Assembly (NCBI GenBank): GCA_035380245.1 | Contig: DAOSXA010000003.1 | Location: forward strand, 62,001-126,000 | Source of the DNA: Candidatus Zixiibacteriota bacterium | GTDB taxonomy: Bacteria > Zixibacteria > MSB-5A5 > GN15 > FEB-12 | Reading direction: 5' to 3' | Length of the DNA: 64,000 nt | In this document: positions 16,605 through 25,859 of the stretch, piece by piece | Numbering within the stretch: the first letter of the stretch is position 1 | Layout of the letters: every line of letters starts with the position of its first letter | Made by a program: the position numbers and the translations under genes | Notes under the pieces: model-generated | Databases searched by the model: none | What the model was told of the DNA's origin: nothing | The model's input: only the letters and a program-made list of their open reading frames with translations

Positions 16605-18308
16605 CTATTGGAAGAAACCGGTGAAATACAGGACTGCGAGCACCAGACCAACCAATCCCACGCCAACGACCGGGTAAACCCAGATCGGGATACCCGACTT
16701 GACCTCCGACTCGGGCTCCGGCGTCGGTTCGAACTGACGCGCCAGTTTGTCCTTGCGGTGTTGTTCGAACTGATCCCAGTCGTAAAGGAATTCTTCACAA
16801 CTGTGATAGCGAAGAGCCACGCGAATTGCCAGCAATCGCTTGAGCATTTCGATTATATCGGTGGGGATATGCCCCTTGAGGTCGTTGACCACCAGGTTAT
16901 TGGACTTATCGTAAGATGGATTGCGATTGGTCAGAAGTTGATGAAAGATAACTCCCAATCCGTAAATATCTCCCTGACGGGAGTTCTTGCGTTCCGGCGG
17001 TGAATACCAGTTCCGTTTGCGGGCGTTGTCGTAATGTATCGGCATCCCGAAGTCGGAAATCGCTACCTCGTCGTTGGCGCGGAAAAGGATATTCGACGGT
17101 CTCAGGTTGCCGTGAACGATATTGTTTTTATGAGCATGATCGAGGCCGGCCGCTACCTGCAGGATCGTCTCACAGGCTTTTTCCCATTCATGTGGGCGTA
17201 CCATCCGGTCGGCCAGGGAACCGCCCTGGGCATACTCGGCGATAATAACGGTCGATTTGTTGTCGCCGCCGGCGCCGATGATATCGATGATGTTCTTGTG
17301 ACGAAGTTTCTTCAGCAGGGTGGCTTCTTTGCGACCAGCCGTTCCCTTGGCGTGTTTCTTGATCACGTATAGCTTCTTGTTCAACTTGTTTTCGACCAGA
17401 ATGGTCGAACTGAACCTGGTTTCCTTGATCGTGTCGAGATAGCGACATTTACCCAGGAAACTGTCCGAGCCGGTAACGCTGAAATCTTCTTTCTTGGTCT
17501 GATTTTGCTCGGTGCCCATGGCGTCCAGGATAGCGTCTTTTAGCTCCACAGCCGACTGGTAACGATCTTTCGGCTCGGACGCGAGACATCGCTGCACGAT
17601 CTCATCGAAACGTTTGTCGATAGTCGCGTCGGCCTCCGACGGCAATTTGAAATGCCCGAGCGGCTTCTTGCCGATCAGTACCTCATACAGCATGATGCCG
17701 GTAGCATAAATATCGGTGGTATGGTCGACGTTGGTGGAACTGACCTTCTGCTCCGGCGACATATAGGCCAGGGTACCCATGACGACATCGGTGGCGGTGA
17801 CCTCGGTATCGGCAGCGCCGACGATCTGGGCAATTCCGAAATCAGCTACCTGTGCGTTTCCCTGACGGTCGATCAGGACATTGGCGGGTTTGATATCCCG
17901 ATGAATCACCCCGTTCTTGTGGGCATAATCCAACGCTTTGCAGACCTGGACAATCATCTCGAGCTTGGTCGAACGGGAAACCCGGTCGCTCTCAATCACC
18001 TCTTTAAGGGAGGTGCCGTTGACATACTCCATGACGAAGAAATAGCGGTCTCCGGCCTGGCCTTTGTCGATGATATGCACGATGTTGGGATGATTGAGCT
18101 TGGCCACCACCAGCGATTCCCGCTGAAAACGACGAACGATATCCGGATCTTTGGAAAGTTTGGAGTTAAGGATCTTGATCGCCACATCGCGGTCAAGGGA
18201 CTCCTGGTGAGCGCGGTATATCTCAGCGATACCACCCTGGCCGATTTTACCGGTCAGCAGGTATTCGCCGATTTTAACCTGCTTTTTTTCCTGAACTGCT
18301 ACAGTCAT
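16605..18308 (-). CDS. Membrane Ser/Thr protein kinase with tandem pseudokinase domain
   Basis: A 567-residue PknB-like protein. Domain 1 (about 14-265) is an active-type kinase: GKIGQGGIAEIYRA loop, VAIK lysine 45, HRDIKPAN with Asp138, DFG, and APE-like SPEQ. Domain 2 (about 290-510) has kinase architecture, but HRD is replaced by HGN (Asn401) in VHGNLRPSN, although DFG remains, so it is probably catalytically dead. A single transmembrane helix (about 545-565) lies at the extreme C-terminus with almost nothing beyond it. The kinase sits immediately downstream of a terminator, so it has its own promoter. Targets are unknown. Confidence 0.88.
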   Translation of the reverse strand: MTVAVQEKKQVKIGEYLLTGKIGQGGIAEIYRAHQESLDRDVAIKILNSKLSKDPDIVRRFQRESLVVAKLNHPNIVHIIDKGQAGDRYFFVMEYVNGTSLKEVIESDRVSRSTKLEMIVQVCKALDYAHKNGVIHRDIKPANVLIDRQGNAQVADFGIAQIVGAADTEVTATDVVMGTLAYMSPEQKVSSTNVDHTTDIYATGIMLYEVLIGKKPLGHFKLPSEADATIDKRFDEIVQRCLASEPKDRYQSAVELKDAILDAMGTEQNQTKKEDFSVTGSDSFLGKCRYLDTIKETRFSSTILVENKLNKKLYVIKKHAKGTAGRKEATLLKKLRHKNIIDIIGAGGDNKSTVIIAEYAQGGSLADRMVRPHEWEKACETILQVAAGLDHAHKNNIVHGNLRPSNILFRANDEVAISDFGMPIHYDNARKRNWYSPPERKNSRQGDIYGLGVIFHQLLTNRNPSYDKSNNLVVNDLKGHIPTDIIEMLKRLLAIRVALRYHSCEEFLYDWDQFEQHRKDKLARQFEPTPEPESEVKSGIPIWVYPVVGVGLVGLVLAVLYFTGFFQ

Positions 18309-18323
18309 TGGTCTCTTTTCGCC

Positions 18324-18361
18324 AAAAAAAATCAGGGACAGGCCGTTTAGGCCCGTCCCTG
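18324..18361 (-). terminator. Terminator after the 279-aa secreted protein gene
   Basis: The stem CAGGGAC(A)GGCC with its complement is followed by U8 on the minus strand, 29 bases past the stop codon and immediately before the kinase start. Confidence 0.75.
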
Positions 18362-18389
18362 TTTAGATCGGCAAAAGGGGGAGCAATCC

Positions 18390-19229
18390 TTATTTCAGCA
18401 GCATCATTTTCTTGGTCTGTGATCCTTCAGGACTGGTGATTCGATAGAAGTAAACACCGCTGGGCTGACTGTCGCCGTCAAACTCGACCTGGTGTGATCC
18501 AGCCTGGAGATTGGCGTCAACCAGCGTTACGACCCGCTGACCGAGGATATTGTAAACCTCAAGCAGGGTATGTCCGGCTCTCGGGAGTGAAAACTCGATC
18601 GTAGTAATCGGATTGAACGGATTTGGATAGTTCTGGGACAGGGCAAACTCGCCGGGGAGACCCTCTACTACGTCATCATCGACGGCCGTCGGGAGACTGA
18701 CGATAACCGCACCTGGTTCAAAACCGGCCGGCTGATACATAGTACCATCGGGATCGGAAAAACCAACGCCGGTCCAATAAAGACTGGTGGGTGTGTAAAG
18801 CGAATCGAGGCCGATCGTTCCTTCGGGAGCAGCGGCCGACAGGGTGAAGAAAATCGTAGCCAGGATACCGCTGGTGGAAGTGATCGTGGAAATAGGGTAG
18901 GTGTCGATATTCGGGTAGTAGACAAATGACAGGGTGTCGGAGTTGTTGTCGATATGTTCGGCGGTGGACATCGTCGTCGGTTTGAGTGAGCCGACATACG
19001 AGATCGAATCGACCGTCAAATAGGAACTTTCGAACTGAATCGGGATCTGCAAACCGGCAATTTCCAGGTTATTGTTGGTAATTCGAACCGGCACGCCAAA
19101 ATGATCGCCCGCCTGAACCACGACCGTATCGATCGAGATTACTCCGTTGAAAGTCGGAAACTGAGCCATAGCCAACCCCGGAAGAGTCAGCAAGGCCAGG
19201 ATCATGACACCGATAGCTTTGTACCTCAT
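18390..19229 (-). CDS. Secreted cohesin-like protein with FlgD-type C-terminal sorting module
   Basis: A 279-residue secreted protein. Signal peptide about 1-22 (LTLPGLAMA). Residues ~30-175 form a cohesin-like beta domain (VVQAGDHFGVPVRITNNNLEIAGLQIPIQF). Residues ~190-279 are the FlgD-like/T9SS type A-like module: LSQNYPNPFNPITTIEFSLP, LEVYNILGQRVVTLVD, SGVYFYRI, and terminal KKMMLLK. The same C-terminal pattern ends the 1740- and 1655-residue proteins, indicating a shared surface-export route. AAAGGA precedes the ATG. Binding partner unknown; dockerin-bearing proteins in this window are candidates but untested. Confidence 0.8.
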   Translation of the reverse strand: MRYKAIGVMILALLTLPGLAMAQFPTFNGVISIDTVVVQAGDHFGVPVRITNNNLEIAGLQIPIQFESSYLTVDSISYVGSLKPTTMSTAEHIDNNSDTLSFVYYPNIDTYPISTITSTSGILATIFFTLSAAAPEGTIGLDSLYTPTSLYWTGVGFSDPDGTMYQPAGFEPGAVIVSLPTAVDDDVVEGLPGEFALSQNYPNPFNPITTIEFSLPRAGHTLLEVYNILGQRVVTLVDANLQAGSHQVEFDGDSQPSGVYFYRITSPEGSQTKKMMLLK

Positions 19230-19504
19230 ACACTAATCCTTTCTATCGCACTTACAAACGTTATATCCGAATCTATATTGTGTGAGGCCGCCGAGGCAGT
19301 CCCGTGTGCTTGTCGATCTTCCTTAATGCAAACATCATGCCTTTCTGAGTAGCCTTGATATAGACTTGTCGAGAGCGGAGTTAACTACTGTTTTAACGAG
19401 GTAAGTCGCGAGGCGTCAGTTGGTTATGCTTTCTATAAGGAACTTCAATGTCGTTGTTCAAATTTTGCACAGCATCGTTAATGCGCATTAGCTTGCATTC
19501 TACA

Positions 19505-19540
19505 TAAAAGAAAGCCGGGATACTGCATATCCCGGCTTGA
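19505..19540 (-). terminator. Terminator after the HtrA pair
   Basis: The perfect ten-base stem AGCCGGGATA/TATCCCGGCT with a five-base loop is followed on the minus strand by TTCTTTTATG. It lies 37 bases past the stop of the pseudo-HtrA gene. The remaining sequence to 19229 shows no gene. Confidence 0.75.
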
Positions 19541-19576
19541 AAGTGAGAGCATGTTTTCTGTAAACGGTGTTAGTAT

Positions 19577-21022
19577 TTACCAATCGGTTTTAATGTTTAC
19601 GAACATGGTACGGTTATCGCGCCAGATAAAGAAAATAATTTCGGGAGGTTTATTGGCTTCGACAGCTTCCATCGCCTCAGCCATATCGTCGACTGAGTAA
19701 ATGTCATGGCTGTCGATACGCTGAATGACATCCCCGTAATGAAGCCCGCCTACTTCTGCGATACCACCCTGACGCAGTTCCGAGATAAAGACCCCCTTCA
19801 GTGTTTCCGGATTCTGATTGAAGAACATGTAATCATCGAAAACCAGATCGCGTACTTTGAATTCCAGCGCATCGCTTTCATACTCCGGAGCATCGGTTGC
19901 TCCGAGGGGGGCTTCGGCTAGGGTTACGGCCATTTGTAACGTATCCAAACCGGCGCCGTTGGGCCGTAGTAGGGTAAACTCCAGCGCGGTGCCCGGTCCC
20001 AATTCGGAAATAGCGCGACGGAACAATCGGGTATTTTCTTCGCGATTGACCTCTATCGGCTGACCGTTCAGTTCGACGATAATATCACCGACTTCGAGTC
20101 CGGCCTCTTCAGCGGGGGAGTCTTTGACCACTTCATTGACGATTATCCCGCCTTTGCCGTCAATGCCCCAGAAGTCCGCCATGTCGTCGGTTAAGGCCTG
20201 AAGCCTGATGCCCAACCAGCCGCTACTGACTTCGCCTTTACGGGGCGGATCATTGATCAGTTTAGTCAGACGGTCACCGGTGAGAACGCCCAGTAACGGC
20301 ATGGCGTATTGACTCATGGATTCGGCAATGCCTCCATCCGGTGCGGTGTCCGAGGGATCGACGAGCAATCCCAGAATGCCGACCGCATTTAACTTCTCAT
20401 CGTACAGGACCGAAGCCATTTCCACCTGACTGAACCCGACCGTCAGAGCGAATGATTCCGGGGCTTTTACCAACGCCGAGATCATTCCGACATCGGCAGC
20501 GATAGGCGGATCAATGAAGTCCGGAAGAATCATATAAAGCCCCAGCCAGTCGCCGACAGCGAATTTCGGGTTATCTTTGAACTGAACCGGTTCGAAATCC
20601 CAGCCTTCTGTGCTGACCGGTTTTATAAAACCAATCCGGGTGTATTGGTCGGTCCCGATATACTCCGCCTCAATACGCTGGCCGGATAGTGTTACCAACT
20701 CCACGCTGGTAGGTTCGGCCTTTACACTTATCCCGGTGAATGCGGCCATTCCATTATCACCCAGCAGATCGGTTCCGTCGAAGATCACCAGACCATCTTT
20801 GGTCACCACCGTGCCCAGGTATTGACCTTTTTGTTCGGCGGAGTGAATCCCGAACGAAACCTCGATCGACATATCGATAATAACCGTATAGCGTGGTATA
20901 CGCTGTTCCAACTGCTCAAAATTGAGATCCTGAGCCACAGCCGCAGAAACCGCACAACCCGCCAGTAAGAAAACCAGAACTGCGAAAATCCCTTTTGCTC
21001 TCATGCCCACACCATTATTCAT
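19577..21022 (-). CDS. HtrA-like pseudo-protease with two PDZ domains, triad absent
   Basis: A 481-residue secreted protein. The signal or lipobox-like N-terminus VFLLAGCAVSAAVAQ precedes a degenerate trypsin-like domain. At the His position it reads GLVIFDGTDLL, at the Asp position TRIGFIKPV, and at the Ser position QVEMASVLYDEKLNAVGI, so all three catalytic residues are gone. Two PDZ domains are well preserved (SGWLGIRLQAL...GLEVGDIIVELNG and GGLHYGDVIQRIDS). The ATG overlaps the active HtrA stop by eight bases, with GGGAG nine bases upstream, so translation is coupled. An adaptor or substrate-presenting role for the active paralogue is inferred. Confidence 0.85.
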   Translation of the reverse strand: MNNGVGMRAKGIFAVLVFLLAGCAVSAAVAQDLNFEQLEQRIPRYTVIIDMSIEVSFGIHSAEQKGQYLGTVVTKDGLVIFDGTDLLGDNGMAAFTGISVKAEPTSVELVTLSGQRIEAEYIGTDQYTRIGFIKPVSTEGWDFEPVQFKDNPKFAVGDWLGLYMILPDFIDPPIAADVGMISALVKAPESFALTVGFSQVEMASVLYDEKLNAVGILGLLVDPSDTAPDGGIAESMSQYAMPLLGVLTGDRLTKLINDPPRKGEVSSGWLGIRLQALTDDMADFWGIDGKGGIIVNEVVKDSPAEEAGLEVGDIIVELNGQPIEVNREENTRLFRRAISELGPGTALEFTLLRPNGAGLDTLQMAVTLAEAPLGATDAPEYESDALEFKVRDLVFDDYMFFNQNPETLKGVFISELRQGGIAEVGGLHYGDVIQRIDSHDIYSVDDMAEAMEAVEANKPPEIIFFIWRDNRTMFVNIKTDW

Positions 21023-22388
21023 TGGTCTGTTCTCCCTCCTCCTCTTCTTCGGTTTTCACCAAAATGAATCTTGTCGCACCGCCCTGTTTAACCGTCATTA
21101 GCAACCGCGGGGTAGTATTAGCTCGATATTCTTCATAGAGTGTCTCGAACTGCTCCAAATTGCCAATAATCTCGTTGTTGATTCGGAGGATGACATCACC
21201 TCGACTCAGGCCGCCTTCATCAGCGGAGGACATCCGCTTTACGCCGACCACAAACACACCGGCAGTATCATCCAGTTGGTATTCAAGGGCCATCTGCCGG
21301 GTGATGGCTTTAACGGCGAACCCCCAGCCCTTGGCTTCGAAATCATCTCCCTGCAACTCGCCCAATTGGCGTGTCGTAACTGAAAAATGATACTTCTGAT
21401 CTCCTCGCAGTACTTCGAGTAAGACCTGATCCCCCGGTTTATGGCTGGCGATGCGGTTGTAAAACGCCGGGAGTTCCTCTACGAATCGGGCTGAAACAGG
21501 CACCGAATCCATTTGCAGAATAACATCGCCGGCCTTCAAAAAAGCCTCATCGGCCGGAGAACCGGGATCGACCGAGGCGATCAACACGCCGGAGTTGCGG
21601 TCGGTGCCGAAGTATTTCTCCATCTCTTGCATCGCCTGACAGTGTAGACCGATCCAGCTTCGGGTAACGACGCCGTCGGCCATCAGGGCCTGTGTTACGT
21701 TCCGAACGATATTGACCGGAATGGCAAAACCGATGTTGTTCGCGAACAGCGTCGCTCGCGAGTTGATACCGACCACCCGGCCCTCCAGATCGACCAGCGG
21801 CCCGCCTGAATTGCCGGGATTGATGGCGGCATCGGTTTGGATCCAAAGGTTGTAACGTCCGGTTCTTTCGCCGGTAGGAAGGCGGACATCGGCTGAAAAA
21901 TAACGATCCTTGGTCGAGATAACTCCGGCCGAGACCGAACGCGACAACGACAACGGCGAACCCATAGCCAGAACGTATTGACCAACCTGAACGGAATCGG
22001 AATTGCCGAATTCGGCCACCGGTACGACGCCGTGATATTCTTCGAGATTGAGTTTGATCACCGCGAGATCGGTCATCGGATCACCACCGACAAACTCGGC
22101 CGTTACCTGTTCCCGGTCGTACATGGTGCAGATAATGCGCTCGGCTTTTCCGGCGACGTGATAGTTCGTGACGACATAGCCATCCGGATGGAAAATTACT
22201 CCGGAACCGACCACCGACTGCTTTTCCAACTCACCGGTGAAATAGTTGGTCACTACCGGTTGAATATGCACCACCGCCGGCATGACTTTGTCGCGAGCCA
22301 TGAATATCTGTTCCTGGAGGCTGGTAGCTCCAAAAACTGTAGGGGAAACTGCTATCAGAACAACGAGCAAGAGCAGAGTTGATTTCAT
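21015..22388 (-). CDS. HtrA-type periplasmic serine protease with two PDZ domains
   Basis: A 457-residue protease. The chosen start is ATG 22388, giving MKSTLLLLVVLIAVSPTVFG, a clean signal peptide, with AAGGA six bases upstream; a longer reading frame adds 21 residues without support. The trypsin-like domain keeps His in VVTNYHVAG, Asp in DLAVIKL, and Ser in NPGNSGGPL. Two PDZ domains follow (about residues 245-335 and 350-445), and the end is Glu-rich (EEEEEGEQ). It is cotranscribed with the triad-less paralogue. Its role is likely envelope protein quality control. Confidence 0.9.
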   Translation of the reverse strand: MKSTLLLLVVLIAVSPTVFGATSLQEQIFMARDKVMPAVVHIQPVVTNYFTGELEKQSVVGSGVIFHPDGYVVTNYHVAGKAERIICTMYDREQVTAEFVGGDPMTDLAVIKLNLEEYHGVVPVAEFGNSDSVQVGQYVLAMGSPLSLSRSVSAGVISTKDRYFSADVRLPTGERTGRYNLWIQTDAAINPGNSGGPLVDLEGRVVGINSRATLFANNIGFAIPVNIVRNVTQALMADGVVTRSWIGLHCQAMQEMEKYFGTDRNSGVLIASVDPGSPADEAFLKAGDVILQMDSVPVSARFVEELPAFYNRIASHKPGDQVLLEVLRGDQKYHFSVTTRQLGELQGDDFEAKGWGFAVKAITRQMALEYQLDDTAGVFVVGVKRMSSADEGGLSRGDVILRINNEIIGNLEQFETLYEEYRANTTPRLLMTVKQGGATRFILVKTEEEEEGEQTNE

Positions 22389-22702
22389 TTTGTATCCTTC
22401 AATGTTCCTTTCCAAGGCTTTTAACAGAGTAAACGGATTAGAGTTCTTCACATAAACAAGAAAAAGAGACAGGAGCCACTAAAAACAAAGGCAGAGAAGA
22501 ATGGGGAAGGAAAGCAACACCCTTTTATAAAATTGAAATGATCGCTCGTGATGCGGGCTTATTATAGAAGTCGTATGTCGTTCGAGCATCGGTCACAACA
22601 CGATTAAATGCAACGACACCGGGCTGCCTGCTATGCCATGATAGAGTTCTTTGATACGTAGTTGCTGGGCTTGTTTCACCGGCGAGACTATCAAGTTAAG
22701 CT

Positions 22703-22732
22703 CAAAAAAAAGGCCCGGATTTGGCCCGGGCC
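22703..22732 (-). terminator. Terminator after the LiaF-like gene
   Basis: The stem CCGGGCC/GGCCCGG is followed by a long U run on the minus strand. The rest of the 22389-22763 gap presumably holds the HtrA-pair promoter; no confident boxes were seen. Confidence 0.7.
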
Positions 22733-22763
22733 CGGCGCATGTATGCTAATTGATCTTTACAGG

Positions 22764-23615
22764 TTATTTGAAATAGATATCTATCGATCCCATGCCCACA
22801 TCCAGGTCGAGAGCAATGCTCGTGCGGGCGTTTTCGAAATCGTCGCTTTCCCATACACCGTCATCGACTTCTTCCAGATCATCACCGTGGAAGTCGATCG
22901 ATGAAAACCAGCCATCATCGTCGGAAGTGATCTGGACCGGGATACCCTTGGGCAGCGTCAACTCGCAGGAACCGAGACCGATATCTATAGTCACTTCACA
23001 AAGCCCTTCGTAGTTGTCGCCTCGAAAATCCAACTCGAAAGAACCGGCGCCACCGTCAAAATCGAACTCCTCGAAACCGGAGTTGCCGATATTGTTTATT
23101 TCTACCGAGGCCGCACCGGCGTCGACCGAGAACATTCTCAAACGTTCCGGATTCTTGTCGCTGAACTCAATAACTCCGGAGGCAGCGCCGACATCGAGAC
23201 TCAGTTCGACCAGCGGTAATCCTCCAAGCTCCATCTTGGCGTCGCAGGCGCCGATATCCATTTCCATTTCGATGGGGTATCGTTTGGAGAGCTTGAGATC
23301 CCAGAGATTGTCTTCCGTGTCGATATCACGCTTGGTCAACCGTTCGGTTTCCATATAGAGGGAGCCGGTCGAACCGTGTAGTTTATAGTCTATGTCATAA
23401 TCCACCCGACGGGTATCGTATTCCAGATGCAGCTTGGCTGCTTCCGACATGTCCTCCGGATCGATGGTCAACTCACCTGCGGCAAAATCTATAGTGATAT
23501 CCAGCTTTTTAGCGCCTTCAGCCTCTATCGTTCGGTCTACAGTCTCAATCGAGCGGGCTGCCGTCAGGCCGGCGCAAATCAGAATCGTCGAGAGTATTGC
23601 AGCCGTTTTAGTCAT
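22764..23615 (-). CDS. Secreted toastrack (LiaF/DUF4097-like) protein
   Basis: A 283-residue exported protein. The start is ATG 23615 (MTKTAAIL), with AAGGAG seven bases upstream; the longer frame has no ribosome site. A signal peptide ends near residue 20. The body is a repetitive beta-solenoid-like fold with recurring acidic-aliphatic repeats (MEMDIGACDAKMELGGLPL, VELSLDVGAASGVIEF, FDGGAGSFELDF, IDIGLGSCELTLP), characteristic of the LiaF C-terminal/toastrack superfamily. It overlaps the upstream membrane protein gene by eight bases. It is the last gene of the ECF sigma operon, so probably part of an envelope-sensing complex; mechanism inferred. Confidence 0.75.
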   Translation of the reverse strand: MTKTAAILSTILICAGLTAARSIETVDRTIEAEGAKKLDITIDFAAGELTIDPEDMSEAAKLHLEYDTRRVDYDIDYKLHGSTGSLYMETERLTKRDIDTEDNLWDLKLSKRYPIEMEMDIGACDAKMELGGLPLVELSLDVGAASGVIEFSDKNPERLRMFSVDAGAASVEINNIGNSGFEEFDFDGGAGSFELDFRGDNYEGLCEVTIDIGLGSCELTLPKGIPVQITSDDDGWFSSIDFHGDDLEEVDDGVWESDDFENARTSIALDLDVGMGSIDIYFK

Positions 23616-24894
23616 TGTCTCGCTCCTTGTTGTTCGTTGCCTTTTTCTGACTATAGATACGATTTTGCTCCGATGAGGTTTCACTATTCGATTCGCCGTT
23701 CCGGTCGGAGGTTGGCGGCGGTTCCGGGATTGGCGGCGGCGCCGGCGGCGGAGCCGGGTGATATCGACTGGGTTGTGATCCGATGTGTGGACGATGTCCG
23801 AATCGGGTTAGCGCCAATGCCCCGATACCGGTCAGGGTTGGGTAAATCGATATCAGAATTGCCAGTACCAGCCCGAAGATTCCCAAACCGTGGAGGAAGG
23901 AACTCGACGAGCCGAGCAGAAGCGCCACGATATTCCAGAGGAGCATGACGGCCAGAACACCGATCAGCGCTCTATAGACGAGCGAACGTTCGCCCAGGCC
24001 GAAGCGATGCGTAAGATAATTGCCGAAGTTGATCCCGAAAGAGACTGCACCGGCCACGATCGCTGCAATGTAGGCGAAGGGCAATAACGGCAAGAGCAGA
24101 ATTCCGACCAGTGTAATGATCAAAATCACCGGCGCCATGATCAAGATAAATAGCCCCAGGAAGAATGTCTTGACGCGATTGTGATTGATGCAGTCATGGA
24201 TATTCATGGTCAGACGCGGGGTAAGTGAGACCATGAGGAAACTGAGCAGGAGGATAAAAACCGACAGCGAGATGGCGACAATAAGGCCGGAGGCCGAAAA
24301 CGGTACTTTTAGATCGGAAAATTCAAGCGGGGAGTCGGTTTCGAGGATCGTTCCGAGCACCTGTCCGCCTTCCTGAATTACTACCTCAGGGGCGTAAACG
24401 TCGCCGTCAACCCGGCCGGTCTTCGTGACAAGTACCCGCTTTTGGTGCGAGATTACATCCCCTTTGGCCCAACCCTTAACGGTAACCCGACCGAAAACCT
24501 CGATGTCTTCATCGACATATTCGTCGTAGGCGATTGTCACCGGTGTTTTACTGAATAGATCCACCTCGCGTCGTTCGGTGCAGCGTTCCTCGACCGCTTC
24601 CGGTCCGTCATCGCCATCGTGTTGCTCGCCATCCTGTATTGTCGAAGTCTGAGCGCGGTCGGGAGGGCCAACATACCATTCCTCGAACTCGAAGTCGTAA
24701 TGCCATTGGCGACCGGAGGTGTCATAGGCGGTAACGTTATTGCCGTTAAGCTGGATTTCGTTGAAGATCGAATCCGTGGTGAGAAACTCGAACGTTTCCG
24801 TGGTGTCTATAAAAGTCTCCACGGAATCCTGGGCTGGTACTGTCACAGCGGACAGCCAGCCTAAAGCCAGTATGGCCAGGCAAGTTCGATACAT
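23608..24894 (-). CDS. Membrane protein with extracytoplasmic bactofilin-like domain
   Basis: A 428-residue protein. A signal peptide (about 1-20) is followed by a ~180-residue soluble region whose second half, EVFGRVTVKGWAKGDVISHQ to VYAPEVVIQEGGQVLGTI, reads as a bactofilin-type right-handed beta-helix. Four to five transmembrane helices follow (about 200-365), then a proline-rich (PAPPPAPPPIPEPPP) charged tail. Such polymer-forming domains fused to membrane segments accompany ECF sigma factors in FCB genomes. AGGAAG precedes the ATG by eight bases. It lies 31 bases after the toastrack gene. Role as scaffold or sensor is inferred. Confidence 0.7.
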   Translation of the reverse strand: MYRTCLAILALGWLSAVTVPAQDSVETFIDTTETFEFLTTDSIFNEIQLNGNNVTAYDTSGRQWHYDFEFEEWYVGPPDRAQTSTIQDGEQHDGDDGPEAVEERCTERREVDLFSKTPVTIAYDEYVDEDIEVFGRVTVKGWAKGDVISHQKRVLVTKTGRVDGDVYAPEVVIQEGGQVLGTILETDSPLEFSDLKVPFSASGLIVAISLSVFILLLSFLMVSLTPRLTMNIHDCINHNRVKTFFLGLFILIMAPVILIITLVGILLLPLLPFAYIAAIVAGAVSFGINFGNYLTHRFGLGERSLVYRALIGVLAVMLLWNIVALLLGSSSSFLHGLGIFGLVLAILISIYPTLTGIGALALTRFGHRPHIGSQPSRYHPAPPPAPPPIPEPPPTSDRNGESNSETSSEQNRIYSQKKATNNKERDND

Positions 24895-24925
24895 TACACC
24901 AACTTCCTATGTTCGGCGCCGGTTT

Positions 24926-25837
24926 TTAGAAACCGGCTACCATGACATCGCCGGAAACCGACGAAATCTCAATCCGCGGACCACCGGCCCCGAATGCTCC
25001 GGCCAGCTTGGTTCGACTGGCCGACTCGATCGAAATCGGCACCTTGGTCGCTATTTCACCCGAGTGCGTTTCGATCGACAGATAACCGGCCGATCGTTCC
25101 GGGACCATAAATTCTATCGTTCCGGATTTAGTCTCGATGAAATAATCCCGTGGGCTGTTTAACTCCGTCTGGACGGAAACGTTGCCCTTTTCAGTCGACA
25201 GGTCGAGCGCTCCCTGAGTCTGCTTGATCCAGATTCGACCCAGTTCAGCTTTAATCCGGATATCGCCCTCAATCCATTGCAGGTCGATCGGCCCCTCCTT
25301 CTGACGTACCGTGATCGGTCCGTCCAGGTATTCACAACGCACCGATCCGAAACCGTTTTCGATATCAACTCGAGCCGTTACGCTCGAAAGCTCCACTCTG
25401 GCGCTAACGGCGTTGATTTTTATACGAGAGGTAACCGGAAGAGTTATATGAAAATCGACATCACCGTAAGCATTGGCGTGGCGACCGAAAATTTTCTCGA
25501 AAAAGGACCGATCGTCACCGTCGAGCGGTAAGTACTCGGTCGAGAGGCGGATGGCATCGCCGAAACGGTCGACGTTGATCTCAATTTTGTCCGCTATACG
25601 GCGGGATTTATCCCAGTCTTTACCGCGAATCCGCTTCACCGCCTCGATGATGAGCCGATTATCGTTGCCCCCGACCAGAACGATTTCACCCCGGGTGACT
25701 TCTATTTCAAGCTCCAGCGGCTTGTTCAGTTCGATCTCCTTCCGGAAGTCGAACCAGTTCTCCGCCAATGCGCTGGAGGCTAACACGAGCAGACCCAGAC
25801 CGATCAGGAGCAGTCTCGGCAGCTTTATTCTTTGCAT
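24926..25837 (-). CDS. DUF4097-type toastrack envelope protein
   Basis: A 303-residue exported protein. ATG 25837 is supported by AAGGGA eight bases upstream and by a clean signal peptide (LLLIGLGLLVLASSALA). The remainder is a repetitive beta fold typical of DUF4097/toastrack proteins: INAVSARVELSSVTARVDIE, GSVRCEYLDGPITVRQKEGP, KGNVSVQTELNSPRDYF and the terminal ISSVSGDVMVAGF. It follows the ECF sigma gene by 22 bases, the slot usually taken by an anti-sigma factor, but no zinc-finger or transmembrane anti-sigma domain is visible. It may sense envelope state. Confidence 0.75.
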   Translation of the reverse strand: MQRIKLPRLLLIGLGLLVLASSALAENWFDFRKEIELNKPLELEIEVTRGEIVLVGGNDNRLIIEAVKRIRGKDWDKSRRIADKIEINVDRFGDAIRLSTEYLPLDGDDRSFFEKIFGRHANAYGDVDFHITLPVTSRIKINAVSARVELSSVTARVDIENGFGSVRCEYLDGPITVRQKEGPIDLQWIEGDIRIKAELGRIWIKQTQGALDLSTEKGNVSVQTELNSPRDYFIETKSGTIEFMVPERSAGYLSIETHSGEIATKVPISIESASRTKLAGAFGAGGPRIEISSVSGDVMVAGF

Positions 25838-25859
25838 AAAGGCAATCCCTTGCAAATAC

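Noticed and set aside
18990..19576. Possible small gene upstream of the 279-residue secreted protein
   Set aside because: No ORF with a start signal; the region is explained by a promoter and the terminator at 19505.
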